A stretch of DNA of 64,000 nucleotides from Mycolicibacterium sp. P9-22 (GCF_008329585.1 NZ_NPKP01000016.1:1-64000), one strand, 5' to 3'. Shown: positions 1-8,697, counted from the first letter of the stretch. The notes: generated by a model from the letters alone, not told the origin. A program made the numbers and translations.

Positions 1-96
1 CTCCACGGATACCTCGGAGACGTACCGCCCGGCGAGTTCGAAGCCATCTTCTACGCTACGAAACGGACCGACCAACCCCTGGTCGAAATCCAATAG
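1..96 (+). pseudogene. C-terminal end of IS3-family transposase (partial, cut by window edge)
   Basis: Frame 1 is open from the first base to a TAG at 94-96. Its 31 residues, including GYLGDVPPGEFEA and a final DQPLVEIQ, resemble the extreme C-terminus of the OrfB integrase (DDE) subunit of IS3-family elements. The catalytic core lies outside the window, so activity cannot be judged. The stop is followed at once by a sequence that looks like an IS3 terminal repeat, which supports the call. Confidence 0.7.
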
Positions 97-127
97 TGAG
101 AGTCTCCATCAGGACCAGGGCGATTCA
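97..127. repeat. Probable IS3-family right terminal inverted repeat
   Basis: Directly after the transposase stop comes TGAGAGTCTCC, continuing to GGGCGATTCA. This is the style of terminal repeat found at the ends of IS3-family (IS150/IS51-like) elements. The matching left end lies outside the window, so the exact boundary is inferred. Confidence 0.55.
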
Positions 128-295
128 CACCTCGCCGAAAGCTCGATTGGCCACTACGTCACCAACGGCCAGCTCATCGCCGCCGCCCTCATCGCCGGTT
201 ACCCAATGCGCGAAGCCGGCGGCCCGAACCCGCTCTTCGGCATGCGCAAACGCGACCTCGACCGGGCAGAAGCCGCCGTCAACGCCAAGCGCTGA
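128..295 (+). pseudogene. Truncated conserved hypothetical gene (3' remnant next to IS3 end)
   Basis: The second reading frame encodes about 55 protein-like residues (HYVTNGQLIAAALIAGYPMR, then FGMRKRDLDRAEAAV) ending in TGA at 293-295. There is no start codon of its own, and upstream the frame runs into the IS3 end. This looks like the tail of a small conserved actinobacterial protein whose 5' part was removed or separated by the insertion. The overlapping ORF in the third frame (96-302) looks like an artefact. Function unknown. Confidence 0.45.
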
Positions 296-354
296 ACCCT
301 GACGGCGCCCCCCCACCCCGGCAACCGGACGGCCAGACCGCCCAGTCACTGTCG

Positions 355-1179
355 TCACAGCTGCGCAGACGCACCGCCCTCCTCGACCTGCGGCCCCGGC
401 AGATCGAGGAGGCGGACGTTCGCGTCACTGAGCCCCACCGGGTCAACAACCCATTCGTGCTCGTCGTGGCCTTCGTCAATGAATGCCAGCAGATGCTCGG
501 GCTGCACGTGAGCCACGTAGACGACCCCGGGCGGGCGGCTCGACATGCCCTGGGTCGCGAAGGATCGTGCAACAGCCACCTCGGTGCTCCACGACATCCC
601 GAACCGGTGCTCGGGGGTGCAGCCACGATAGACACGGACGGGTTCAGTCGGTCGAGATGACGGCACACCGAGATAGGTGAATCCGTTCAGGCGGAACAAC
701 GTCTGCCATTCGCGGCAACCGATGCACGACGCCGAGCCTGATTCCCCTGATGCCCACACCCCAGCGACGACGCCGTTCATCGTTGCGTCCGCAAGATCGA
801 GTTGCCCGGAGCCGTTGAGATCGCGCAGCAGCTTGGAGCAGTTGACGATGCCGACATCGCTAGCCAGCCTGTCGTAGCACTCTCGACCGACCGAGCCGTT
901 CATGAAGACGAAGGTCGTTACCTCGGGATCAGTGAAGAGCCCGTCGGTCCAGCCTGGTAAACGGGCCAGCAGACCGTGCCCGGCCACCTCGGTCGCGTGT
1001 CCGTAGACCTTGAGTCGTGCGCGCAGAACACCGCGGTGCAATTCGTCCTCCGAGATCGCACCGGAGGCGATAAGGGCATCGATTCTCGCGTGAATCTCGG
1101 CGTCTTGGGCCCTCTGGGCGGGTGTGCACACGCTGGACCGGCGAAGGTCGGTGATCAGCTCCTCGGTGCGGTTATCCAC
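355..1179 (-). CDS. ADP-ribosyltransferase-like protein (putative)
   Basis: A protein of about 274 aa from GTG at 1179; a longer GTG start at 1245 has a poorly placed ribosome site. The C-terminal third carries what looks like an R-S-E ADP-ribosyltransferase signature in order: VRVYRG (Arg), GMSWSTEVAVARSFA (Ser-Thr on the central strand, then a helix) and DEHEWVVDP, whose E-H-E fits the catalytic ExE loop. The N-terminal part is helical and unrecognised, and no signal peptide is seen. The gene is divergent from the AlbA_2-domain gene and next to an IS3 remnant, which is an accessory setting. It could be a toxin, an effector, or a housekeeping ART-fold protein. The fold call is from motif reading only. 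Confidence 0.5.
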   Translation of the reverse strand: MDNRTEELITDLRRSSVCTPAQRAQDAEIHARIDALIASGAISEDELHRGVLRARLKVYGHATEVAGHGLLARLPGWTDGLFTDPEVTTFVFMNGSVGRECYDRLASDVGIVNCSKLLRDLNGSGQLDLADATMNGVVAGVWASGESGSASCIGCREWQTLFRLNGFTYLGVPSSRPTEPVRVYRGCTPEHRFGMSWSTEVAVARSFATQGMSSRPPGVVYVAHVQPEHLLAFIDEGHDEHEWVVDPVGLSDANVRLLDLPGPQVEEGGASAQL

Positions 1180-1337
1180 GCTGCTTTTCGTACCAGCGGC
1201 GCGCCCCGGTAATCGTGTCGCTGGCGCGACCGCGGCGCGGGGCACCTACCGCGCCCGCCCAGCTCCCGGGTCGACCACATGCGGCCAAGACCTGCCGCGG
1301 CCCCCCGTACGCTCGTTCCCAACGGAAGAGGGTAACG

Positions 1338-2855
1338 ATGATCGTTCCCGATGGGCGCACTGATCTGGAGAAGCTCAAGGAGCTGCTGGGCAACCCTGAG
1401 CAGACCCATCTCGATCTGAAAGCGTCGGTGGACCTGACGAACGCCGCCGACAAGCTGAAGTTCGTCAAGGACGCGGTGACCATGGCCAGTCGCCCCGGGG
1501 GCGGCTACATCCTGATAGGCGTCGACGACGCCGGCGCTCCGTGCCTGCCCGTGGGCACGATCACCGACCGGGCTCGCTTCGACGGCTCACGCGTAGGAGC
1601 TCTCATCCGCAGCTACGTCGAAGCCGCGGTACACGTCGTCGTCGAAATCCACGAACTGGCCAACCACGAGATCGTGGTCATCTACGTCCGCAACCCCGAT
1701 GGGCTGCCCGTCCCGTTCAACAAGGACGGACAACACCCGGGCCCCGCGGCCGGCGACAAGGACGTGACCGTGTTCCGCAAGGGGGAGATCTTCGTCCGTG
1801 AAGGCGCGGAGAACGTCCCCATCCGTTACGCCCACTGGGCCGACCTGCTGTCCTCCTTCACCCGCGGCATCCGTGACCAGTCCACCGAAGCCGCGTTGTC
1901 GATGCTGCGTGAGGTCCTCACCGGTCGCGACGGCGCCGCGGGCGACGCTGGTGTGCCGCTGCTCGCGGACATGGACGAATCCACCTTCGCCGCCACCGCA
2001 GCTCGACTACTGGAAACCGGCAACGACGTCCGACTACGGCAGTACCTGCGGACCGTATCGCGCTCCACCGGAGCCTCAGTCGACCTCGCCGCATTCGCCG
2101 ACGCCGTCGACAGGTGGGCGATCTTCTGCGCCCAAACACTGCACTTCGAACGCCCAGACCTCACTGACGAGGCGATCGGCAAGCTGGTGGAGTCTTACCA
2201 GGGGTTAGGCATCGGCCCCGACGACGACCGACGGCGCCTGATGATCGTCGAGCGCATCTACGTTGTGGGGAGCTTGGCGGTGCGGCTCGGCGCGTGGGAG
2301 ACCGTCCGCTCCTTGGCGCTGCGCCCGGTGCCGGGTAACTCCTTCGAAACCGGCTACGTCTACTCGTCGTGGATCCGCGCCGCACAGGTTTACGCCTCAC
2401 GGGCCGGTCTGACTGCAGATCCCCGCGGCGACTACCTGCTGTCGGCCGCCCGAGAGTTGATGGTGGAGCACCCCGCGATGCGCCCTGACCTCACCGACGC
2501 TGCGGTGCCTCCAGGCGAGGCCGCGCCTTCCGATCCAGCGCTGAACTCGTTGTGCGAGTTCGACTTAGCCTACTGCGTCGTCGTGGCAGCCCTAGGCACC
2601 GATCGCAGCTCCGGATATCCGTCGTCGGCGGCGTTCGACGAGGACCGTGCCAAACCGGTCGCGCAAAGAATCGTGAATGACCCAGAAACGCGGCATCGCC
2701 TTCTACCCGACGTCGACGACCCCGCGGTCGCCGATGCGCTCTTCCGCACCTACGAACTTGCCATCCGCCAGTCCGCGTCGAGCTACGGGACTCGCTGGTG
2801 GGCCATGCCACCCAGCGTGGACGCGTTCGTCGCCCAGCACCGGCCGCAGGCCTAA
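1338..2855 (+). CDS. AlbA_2 (Schlafen-type) domain protein
   Basis: A 505-aa protein. The ATG at 1338 follows GGAAGAGGG; the same frame is open further upstream but without a convincing site. Residues 1-160 resemble the AlbA_2 nucleic-acid-binding domain of Schlafen-like proteins: an E/D-rich start (QTHLDLKASVDL), then GGGYILIGVDDAG, then a strand with EIVVIYVRNPDGLPVPF and a region ending EIFVREGAENVPI. The remaining 340 residues are mostly helical with no motif I recognise, so the effector is unknown. AlbA_2 proteins occur as transcription regulators and in phage-defence loci. The divergent ART-like gene and nearby IS remnant suggest an accessory module, but no defence role is shown by sequence. 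Confidence 0.6.
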   Translation: MIVPDGRTDLEKLKELLGNPEQTHLDLKASVDLTNAADKLKFVKDAVTMASRPGGGYILIGVDDAGAPCLPVGTITDRARFDGSRVGALIRSYVEAAVHVVVEIHELANHEIVVIYVRNPDGLPVPFNKDGQHPGPAAGDKDVTVFRKGEIFVREGAENVPIRYAHWADLLSSFTRGIRDQSTEAALSMLREVLTGRDGAAGDAGVPLLADMDESTFAATAARLLETGNDVRLRQYLRTVSRSTGASVDLAAFADAVDRWAIFCAQTLHFERPDLTDEAIGKLVESYQGLGIGPDDDRRRLMIVERIYVVGSLAVRLGAWETVRSLALRPVPGNSFETGYVYSSWIRAAQVYASRAGLTADPRGDYLLSAARELMVEHPAMRPDLTDAAVPPGEAAPSDPALNSLCEFDLAYCVVVAALGTDRSSGYPSSAAFDEDRAKPVAQRIVNDPETRHRLLPDVDDPAVADALFRTYELAIRQSASSYGTRWWAMPPSVDAFVAQHRPQA

Positions 2856-3081
2856 CGCCTACAGCGACTCCGCTTTCCGGGACCGGCTATCCGCGAAGCC
2901 GAGTTGGCCGCGGGCGGCCGAACGGTCATCGACAGCGCGGCACTGACGGCCGTCGGTTCAGGGGATTGCGGACGAACTCGTCATGTGGGAGCCCCCGATC
3001 AATATCAGCGTGCTGCGACGCGGCCAGTGCGCCAGGTGCCCCGATGCATCGACATCGGTGCTTCATCGCAGATTTGGTTGC

Positions 3082-4035
3082 CTACACGAGTCGGCGGATC
3101 GTTCGGCTTCCACCCTGGGGGTCTATTTCGAGTTTCAACCGACCGCTCGTGAGAGTTGGAAGGTTCTGAACAGTCTCAGAGACAGTCGCATCCAGCGCCC
3201 TGGCAATGACCGGAATCGCCTGGCGCGCTGCGTCGCTGGTTCGCGCGGTAAGGCCGTCTCCGGCCACATGCCGGCGAGCTCCCGATGACATCGTAAACCC
3301 GTTCGGCCTTCCCGCGTAGTCGTAGAGATTCTGCGCGAACCCAGACTGCGCGTCGACTCCGCGCACCATCTCGTGCTCTTTGCGCCAGCGGTGCGCATTC
3401 TCGCCACGGATGTCGATTACAGCAGACCACTCAGGCGATTTTCGCAGACCTTCCAACCGGTCTACAGCTGGCCGGTGGATCGCGGGGAGGCTAGATCGGA
3501 GCGCCGCCAGAGTGCTCTCGCTAATCGAAAGCCATGCATCGGCATCGTTGGTAACAAACGGCTCGTAACTAGGGCCGAGCTTGCGAAACCGTCCGATACC
3601 ACCAAGAGCGTCCCGCACAGCCGGGTCTGTCCTTGCCACACGGACGACAAAGTTCACAAGACGGTGACCGACGCTCACCGCAGTGTCGAGCACAGTGTCG
3701 GCAAGAAAGCGTTGCGCGATGGCCATGCCCGCAGGTTCGCGCTGGCGCTCGATCAAGTCGGCGTGCCAGCACACCTCAACTAACGTCGCGGCGCAAATCA
3801 TCAGGGACTCCGCCATTGATCCCGCCAAAGCGCAGGTCTCACGCCACTGGCTACGGCTCAAGTCCGCAAACGGATCGGGTTCGAAGTCGCTGCGACTATA
3901 AGCCCAAACTCGGTCGCAGACACCGTGGACCTCATCCAAACCGAGGTCGGTTATATCCGGCCGGTGGTCGACTGCGCCACCATGGGCGCCGATATGGAGC
4001 AGCTTTAGCCAAGCGGTATCAGGCCTGGTGCTCAC
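3082..4035 (-). CDS. Hypothetical protein
   Basis: An open frame runs to 4194, but the region with protein-like composition begins around the GTG at 4035 (VSTRPDTAWLKLLH), giving 317 aa. A purine-rich GGGGAAG lies upstream. The sequence is rich in predicted helices (SMAESLMICAATLVEVCWHA; DAWLSISESTLAALRSSLPA) and has charged stretches such as RGENAHRWRKEHEMVRG. I see no signal peptide, membrane segment or family motif. It stands alone between the AlbA_2 gene and a low-coding region. Function unknown, start uncertain. Confidence 0.55.
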   Translation of the reverse strand: MSTRPDTAWLKLLHIGAHGGAVDHRPDITDLGLDEVHGVCDRVWAYSRSDFEPDPFADLSRSQWRETCALAGSMAESLMICAATLVEVCWHADLIERQREPAGMAIAQRFLADTVLDTAVSVGHRLVNFVVRVARTDPAVRDALGGIGRFRKLGPSYEPFVTNDADAWLSISESTLAALRSSLPAIHRPAVDRLEGLRKSPEWSAVIDIRGENAHRWRKEHEMVRGVDAQSGFAQNLYDYAGRPNGFTMSSGARRHVAGDGLTARTSDAARQAIPVIARALDATVSETVQNLPTLTSGRLKLEIDPQGGSRTIRRLV

Positions 4036-4746
4036 GTCAGGTGATTCTTCCCCGCAAAATGATTCACCACAACATATTTCGTCGACTTTGCAGACCGAGG
4101 CCAGCACCAAAGATCGAGTAGCGTGCACACGGAAGCACGGAGCGACCAACGGTCCGGATGGTTTTAGTGCTGGCGGGTCGCCGGTTTGTCGCAAATGGCG
4201 ATAGCATCGATCAACCTCGAACTAACGACCTGACAGTTGCATAGGGATACTCTATATATCCCACGACAGATGTCATATTCGGACACCGCATGACATTTGT
4301 GTATGGAATATGACACCCAGCTGTGGAACACACAGAAAATTCTCCCGGGCGCACCGTCAGTACCCTTTCGGAGGCCGCGTCGGATCGGCCTGTTGAATTT
4401 TCTGCGCAAGGTTAGTACTAGTAGTGTAAGTTCCACCGCGCCTTGGCATACGGCACCGCTTTCACTGCAGCGAAGCAAAATTCCACGCGAAATGGCATTT
4501 CCCTAGTTTCCGGATAACTTGGCATTTCCTATAACCGTACGGTTGTTCCACAGGTGGCGACTGCAGAGGACTTGCATGGGCGGTTACGCGAACCGCCCCG
4601 ACTACTCGCCAGTTCGATAGGTCAGTGTCAAAGCTCAGATGTCTGCAATGCACGTGCGGTCGCGTGCGGAGATTTAAATCAGGCCGCGTAGACCACCACG
4701 CCGCATTGCCAAGAATGCGACCACCGCGACCGAGAAATCCGGCAGC
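4036..4746. other. Intergenic region, comparatively AT-rich
   Basis: No convincing gene on either strand; the short ORFs here have unprotein-like composition. The stretch is visibly poorer in GC than the rest. It holds a 10-bp inverted repeat (4271-4315, listed separately) and two copies of TGGCATTTCC at 4493 and 4520. Confidence 0.5.
4271..4315. promoter_or_regulatory. Inverted repeat TGTCATATTC...GAATATGACA
   Basis: TGTCATATTC at 4271-4280 is the exact reverse complement of GAATATGACA at 4306-4315, 25 nt apart. An extra ATGACA half-site lies between them at 4290-4295. Three matching half-sites in an AT-rich gap suggest a protein-binding region or a hairpin. No regulator can be assigned. 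Confidence 0.4.
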
Positions 4747-5111
4747 GTGAAGTCCTCGACACCGGTCACAACGACAACAACCGCCGCAGCAGCCACACTA
4801 CCCGAGTCCTGTATCGCCACACCAACTGGTGAGTTCGGCCTCACCCAGGTCGAGATCACTCCCGCGGCCGGGCATCCCGACGGGGCGAAGACCGTGCGCT
4901 GGACCGCTAGCTTCCCGATCCCGGCGACCGGCACAGTGGCGTTCAGTCTGACAAGCGGCTCCGTACTGCGTGGTGTGAAGTTCGACGACGGCGAGGTAAT
5001 CGGCATCTATGTCTTTTATATGGACGAGGCGAACGTATTGCTCGGCTTCATTGTTCGGCAAGTCGGTTTCGCAGATGCTGTCGAAGCCGAAGATGGGCTT
5101 TTGCAAAAAGC
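4747..5111 (+). pseudogene. Possible degraded secreted-protein ORF
   Basis: The plus frame beginning at ATG 4747 reads plausibly for about 100 residues (FGLTQVEITPAAGHPDG, KTVRWTASFPIPATGTVAFS, then EVIGIYVFYMDEANVL), like an extracellular beta-rich domain. It has no proper signal peptide and then runs on in unlikely sequence antisense to the MoeA gene. A minus-strand ORF (4674-5006) covers the same bases. I read it as a possible decayed gene, or as chance. Confidence 0.2.
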
Positions 5112-5260
5112 CGCAGGGATATCACTGCTCCTGCTTCTGCTGACAGGGCGTTGGCGCGGTTTCGCCTCCCTCACGGCTGACACGCAGGACCATCGCCAAC
5201 TTCAATGTTGCGCTCTGACACTGCGTGAGCATGCTCGCACCCAATCGACCTTCCCGAGAG

Positions 5261-6436
5261 TCAGGTGCGCAAAGCGAGTAGCTCAACGTGCGTGTCGAAC
5301 TCATGCCCTGGAGGAACGACAGCCAGTGCATCTGCGCCGATCAGGCCGGCGAGATGCGCTGTGCTGCCGGGCTTCGAGACGGTCCAGCGACCATTGGATC
5401 GTTGGGCTACGGGGAGCAATCTCGTATATTCCCGAAGGACCGTCAAATCGTCGATAATCCCGAAAAGTGGTACGCGGTCGCGTCGCCCGGTGAGCGCATC
5501 CACTAGTACAGGTCCAGTTGCCAACAGTGACGCGACCGCAGCTAGGGGGTTTCCGGGTAGGCCGAGCATGACGCGGCCATCAGGAAGTCTTGCCGTAAGC
5601 TGCGATCCCCCAGGTCGCATTGCGATGCCGTCGACGACGGTGGCGGCACTGAGTGCCGCCAGCGATTGTCGGAGATGGTCTGCCGCGCCCCGACCGGTCG
5701 AGCCCACCACAATCACCAACTCAACATCGGTGGCCTCTCCCAGCGCCTGTGTCAGTTGTCCGGGACGATCTGTCACGGTTGCGACTCCCACACAGTCAAT
5801 GTCCATCTGGCCAAGCACCGTCGGCAGAATGGGCCCTATGGTGTCGCGGGTGAATCCGGGGCTTGGGCACTCCGCGCGGATCTCATCACCGGTCAACAGC
5901 ACACGCGCTCGGAGCGGTCCTCTCGCGACAACCTCATCGACACCAGCAGACAGGGCTGTAGATACAACAGCTGCGGTCACCCTTACGCCTGCAGGAGCGA
6001 GAAGTGCTCCCTCATACCAGCATTCCCCCTTCCTCCGTACGTCGTCCCGGTGTGGCCAGCGTTCCGTTCGGTTGATGAAGGGCGCGGTGGAAGGTCCCAC
6101 GTAGTACACGTATTCGTCGCGAACAACCGTGTCGGCTCCATCTGGCACATGGGCGCCCGTCGCTATTTTGACGGCCCAACCAGGTCCGAGAGGGTCACCG
6201 TTGCTGGTACCTGCCGAATGCACATCTCGGCGTACCCGCCACGGCCCCTCTCCTGCAACAGCGTATCCGTCCATTGCGGCCAGATCCACTGCGGGGAATG
6301 CCGATAGAGCGTGGATCGGGTCCGCCAGAACTCCTCCGAAAGCAGCAGCAACGTTCTTCGCCCGCGGCGGCATCGCAGTAACGCTCGAAGCGATCGCGAC
6401 ACGCGCTTTCCCGAGCGGTGGGACGTACGGTTTCAT
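5261..6436 (-). CDS. moeA: Molybdopterin molybdenumtransferase MoeA
   Basis: A 391-aa protein close to the usual MoeA length (about 400). MoeA inserts molybdate into adenylylated molybdopterin to complete the molybdenum cofactor in the cytoplasm. Motifs in order: N-terminal AAMDGYAV; KIATGAHVPDGADTVV; the MoCF/MogA-like domain with TGDEI and GSTGRGAADHLR; then GIAMRPGGSQ and GLPGNPLAAVAS; and a C-terminal beta domain. The ATG at 6436 has GAGGGA upstream with good spacing. It lies immediately downstream of a ModA remnant and near a molybdopterin oxidoreductase, so it may be an accessory copy serving the island's Mo enzymes. No other Moa or Mob genes are seen here. Confidence 0.93.
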   Translation of the reverse strand: MKPYVPPLGKARVAIASSVTAMPPRAKNVAAAFGGVLADPIHALSAFPAVDLAAMDGYAVAGEGPWRVRRDVHSAGTSNGDPLGPGWAVKIATGAHVPDGADTVVRDEYVYYVGPSTAPFINRTERWPHRDDVRRKGECWYEGALLAPAGVRVTAAVVSTALSAGVDEVVARGPLRARVLLTGDEIRAECPSPGFTRDTIGPILPTVLGQMDIDCVGVATVTDRPGQLTQALGEATDVELVIVVGSTGRGAADHLRQSLAALSAATVVDGIAMRPGGSQLTARLPDGRVMLGLPGNPLAAVASLLATGPVLVDALTGRRDRVPLFGIIDDLTVLREYTRLLPVAQRSNGRWTVSKPGSTAHLAGLIGADALAVVPPGHEFDTHVELLALRT

Positions 6437-6467
6437 ACGAGCATTCCCTCGGCCGACCCGGCCTCCA

Positions 6468-6782
6468 CTAGGGCCCGGCGAAATCGGCCGCAGCCAGAAT
6501 CTTCTGCCCTGCTTCGCCGTTTCCCTGCGTCAGGTGAGCAACAACGAGATCGCAAGAACCGGCGAAAGTGACCTCGACTTTGCTGCCTGGGTTACCTGTT
6601 TCAATACGTCGGCCGGTTTCCGTGAAGGGATCTATCGACGAAGCCGCTGGGAAGACAGCGGGTCCCGACGCGACGCGACGGGCACCATGTGACGAGGAGG
6701 TAAGCGATGTGGCTGAACCACATCGGCTGGCAACACCGACTTTCAGTGCCCGCGAGCCAATAAAGACGGTCGTACGCACCAC
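6468..6782 (-). pseudogene. Remnant of molybdate-binding protein ModA
   Basis: The minus frame contains a recognisable beginning of a mature periplasmic molybdate-binding protein: a lipobox-like CGSATSLTSSS, then PAVFPAASSIDPFTETGRR, then NPGSKVEVTFAGSCDLVVAH and LTQGNGEAGQKILAAADFAG. This matches the ModA pattern (FAAASLTDAF, FAGSSALAAQ, Q-G-APADVFASAD). It then stops at 6468, where an intact ModA would run on for about 150 residues, and the signal peptide is not intact. It sits directly before moeA in the same direction. No ModB or ModC genes follow. I read it as a decayed molybdate-uptake gene. Confidence 0.65.
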
Positions 6783-6963
6783 ATCGTTCCTCTCATACCC
6801 AACGCATGAATCCCGCGTGAAACATGTTTACCTCTAGCGCGTCTCGCTTTGGCGCTCCGCCACGTGCTTGACATCTTTAGTCTTCTGACTACCCTGCTGA
6901 CCAATGCGTGTCGCTTCGCCGGCAACAGCCGTGCCGCTAACGTCTGCGGCCTGATTGACGGAT

Positions 6964-7296
6964 TCACGCGCGATGCACTAGCACCTGCCCCACCCCGACG
7001 TCTGAGGCCGACACTGATATCTGGCAGCGCTTAAGTTTCTCGATACAGACTCGTAGAAATCGCATGTCGCCGCGACCGGCATAGACGCCGAGTAACGCCT
7101 TGCACTCCTGCAATAGCCCACCGTCCACCGAAACACGCTGCAAAGAAAGGATCGGCAGGAGCTTACATATCGCCTCGAACGTGTCGCCCGCGCCAATCTT
7201 GACGAATAGGTGTCGCCGGTGCTCCTCGCCCACGTACGGCTTTGCCGCTTCGGTCAGCGCCCAAGCGAGGTCGTACTCGCACGTCGGTTGCTTCAT
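6964..7296 (-). CDS. Hypothetical protein downstream of the ABM-domain gene
   Basis: About 110 aa from ATG 7296 (MKQPTCEYDLAW); an alternative TTG at 7317 overlaps the stop of the upstream gene. The sequence (AKPYVGEEHRRHLFVKIGAG, then AICKLLPILSL and a C-terminal VCIEKLKRCQISVS) looks like a compact alpha/beta protein with no recognised motif. It is in an apparent two-gene operon with the small monooxygenase-domain gene. Function unknown. Confidence 0.6.
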   Translation of the reverse strand: MKQPTCEYDLAWALTEAAKPYVGEEHRRHLFVKIGAGDTFEAICKLLPILSLQRVSVDGGLLQECKALLGVYAGRGDMRFLRVCIEKLKRCQISVSASDVGVGQVLVHRA

Positions 7297-7313
7297 GATC
7301 TCGGACCTGCCAG

Positions 7314-7604
7314 TCAAATGTTCGCGTCCTCAAAGAAGCGGATAGCAGGTTCCTTCTGCAAGTGCTTCACCAGCTTCGCAGCGGGTCCGTGCTCGGCGCC
7401 GACGGCGGCGAACTTCTCGAAATCGGCCCGATCGCGCCACTTCTCGATGATCACGAGCTGATCCGAGTCATCCAATTCACGGACCACCCGAACATCGATG
7501 CAACCATCGAAAGCCCGAGCTGCTGACACGATTTCGGTCAATATCTGTTCGACAGCCTCACCCTCACCCCGATTCGCCCGAAGATGCGCCAGCACAGTCA
7601 CCAT
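7314..7604 (-). CDS. Antibiotic biosynthesis monooxygenase (ABM) domain protein
   Basis: A 96-aa single-domain protein of the dimeric ferredoxin-like ABM fold. ATG at 7604 follows GAGGAG with 6-nt spacing. Features: N-terminal VTVLAHLRANRGEGEAVEQI, central FDGCIDVRVVRELDDSDQLV, then IIEKWRDRADFEKFA and a C-terminal helix. Such proteins are small cofactor-free monooxygenases or quinol-handling enzymes. Its stop meets the next gene. It is divergent from the alpha/beta hydrolase, and the shared intergenic region carries two GAGTA-N5-TACTC sites, so both are probably co-regulated. Confidence 0.85.
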   Translation of the reverse strand: MVTVLAHLRANRGEGEAVEQILTEIVSAARAFDGCIDVRVVRELDDSDQLVIIEKWRDRADFEKFAAVGAEHGPAAKLVKHLQKEPAIRFFEDANI

Positions 7605-7676
7605 GTTCACTCCTCGTCAAAGTTCCGGTCAGCCCGGACATGAACCACGGTGCTCGGTCATCGGCCCTGTTGTCAG

Positions 7677-7691
7677 GAGTAGTGCATACTC
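7677..7691. promoter_or_regulatory. Operator-like repeat GAGTA-N5-TACTC, site 1
   Basis: A perfect 5+5 dyad (GAGTAGTGCATACTC) in the divergent region between the ABM gene (-) and the hydrolase (+). The same arms and spacing recur at 7735 and at 8698, in front of the Mo oxidoreductase. Probably a binding site for one dimeric regulator, unidentified. Confidence 0.6.
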
Positions 7692-7734
7692 TTTCAGCTC
7701 ATCGGAACGCGTTCGGCCGTCGGCCCTATCCGAA

Positions 7735-7749
7735 GAGTAGAGGCTACTC
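7735..7749. promoter_or_regulatory. Operator-like repeat GAGTA-N5-TACTC, site 2
   Basis: GAGTAGAGGCTACTC, the same dyad as site 1, 58 nt away centre to centre. It ends directly before the ATG at 7750, which favours the downstream TTG 7807 as the true start of the hydrolase. Confidence 0.6.
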
Positions 7750-7806
7750 ATGACGCCTTCGGTCGGACCGTGTTCTGCTCGGCCATCAGTCCGAAAGGAG
7801 CCTTCC

Positions 7807-8679
7807 TTGTCCACACGGGATTTCGAGCCCGTCGAACCGCGTAGCGTGATCTTTCGCGGCGCTGACGACATCGGTCTGGCCGGCGACGAATGGAACCCTA
7901 CGGCAGCATCATCGGCAGGTGAGCCTACGGCGATCTTGCTTCACGGAGGCGGTCAAACCCGTTTGTCCTGGCGGAAGACTGGCCAGTTTCTTGCTCGCGG
8001 AGGCGCGCATGTCGTCGCCCTGGATGCGCGGGGTCACGGCGACAGTGATCGCGCATCCGATGCGAATTATTCAGCCGAGGCGATGGTCGACGACTTGTTG
8101 GCAGTGATCGATCGGATTGGTCGTCCCGTCGTGCTGATCGGTGCGAGTCTGGGGGGCCTCACGGGAATCGAGGCCGCTCACAAAGCTGGTCCGGACGTGG
8201 TGACGAAACTAATTCTCGTCGATGTGGTGCCGCGACTCGAGCGGTCCGGCAGCACCCGTATCCGCGACTTCATGTCCAATCATCTTGAGGGCTTCGAGTC
8301 TTTGGAAATGGCCGCCGAGGCCGTGTCCGCTTTTCTCCCCCACCGCGAGAAGCCTCAGGACCCAGCAGGGCTGGCCAAGAATCTCCGTTTGCGTCGCGGC
8401 CGGTGGTATTGGCATTGGGACCCCGCATTCCTGGCCCACTCGGCGGAAGGGCGCGTTGAGCGGACGAAACGGTTGGAACACTCAGCAAGTAGTCTGTGCA
8501 TCCCGATCTTGCTCATTCGAGGCAAACTGTCCGACGTAGTGAGCCCCGATGGGGTACGGGAATTTCTGGCGGTGGTGCCCGCGGCCGAGTTTGTCGAACT
8601 ATCCGGTGCAGCTCACACCGCCGCCAGCGATGACAATGATGCGTTCTTAGAACTGGTCGTCGAGTTCATCAACCGATGA
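7807..8679 (+). CDS. Alpha/beta hydrolase
   Basis: A 290-aa cytoplasmic hydrolase. I choose TTG 7807 because AAAGGAG ends 6 nt upstream and because the ATG at 7750 abuts an operator-like site. Motifs: oxyanion region LLHGGGQTRLSW, DARGHGDSD, nucleophile elbow GASLGG (Ser), the acid expected near LIRGKLSDVVSP, and catalytic His in SGAAHTAAS. This is the pattern of esterases and C-C hydrolases. It probably starts the transcription unit that continues into the Mo oxidoreductase after a third copy of the same operator. Substrate unknown; ester, lactone or beta-diketone cleavage are all possible. Confidence 0.88.
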   Translation: MSTRDFEPVEPRSVIFRGADDIGLAGDEWNPTAASSAGEPTAILLHGGGQTRLSWRKTGQFLARGGAHVVALDARGHGDSDRASDANYSAEAMVDDLLAVIDRIGRPVVLIGASLGGLTGIEAAHKAGPDVVTKLILVDVVPRLERSGSTRIRDFMSNHLEGFESLEMAAEAVSAFLPHREKPQDPAGLAKNLRLRRGRWYWHWDPAFLAHSAEGRVERTKRLEHSASSLCIPILLIRGKLSDVVSPDGVREFLAVVPAAEFVELSGAAHTAASDDNDAFLELVVEFINR

Positions 8680-8697
8680 CGCTCGGCAAGGAAGCGA

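Noticed and set aside
5265..6104. Plus-strand ORF of 279 aa opposite MoeA
   Set aside because: Shadow of moeA; no start site and biased composition.
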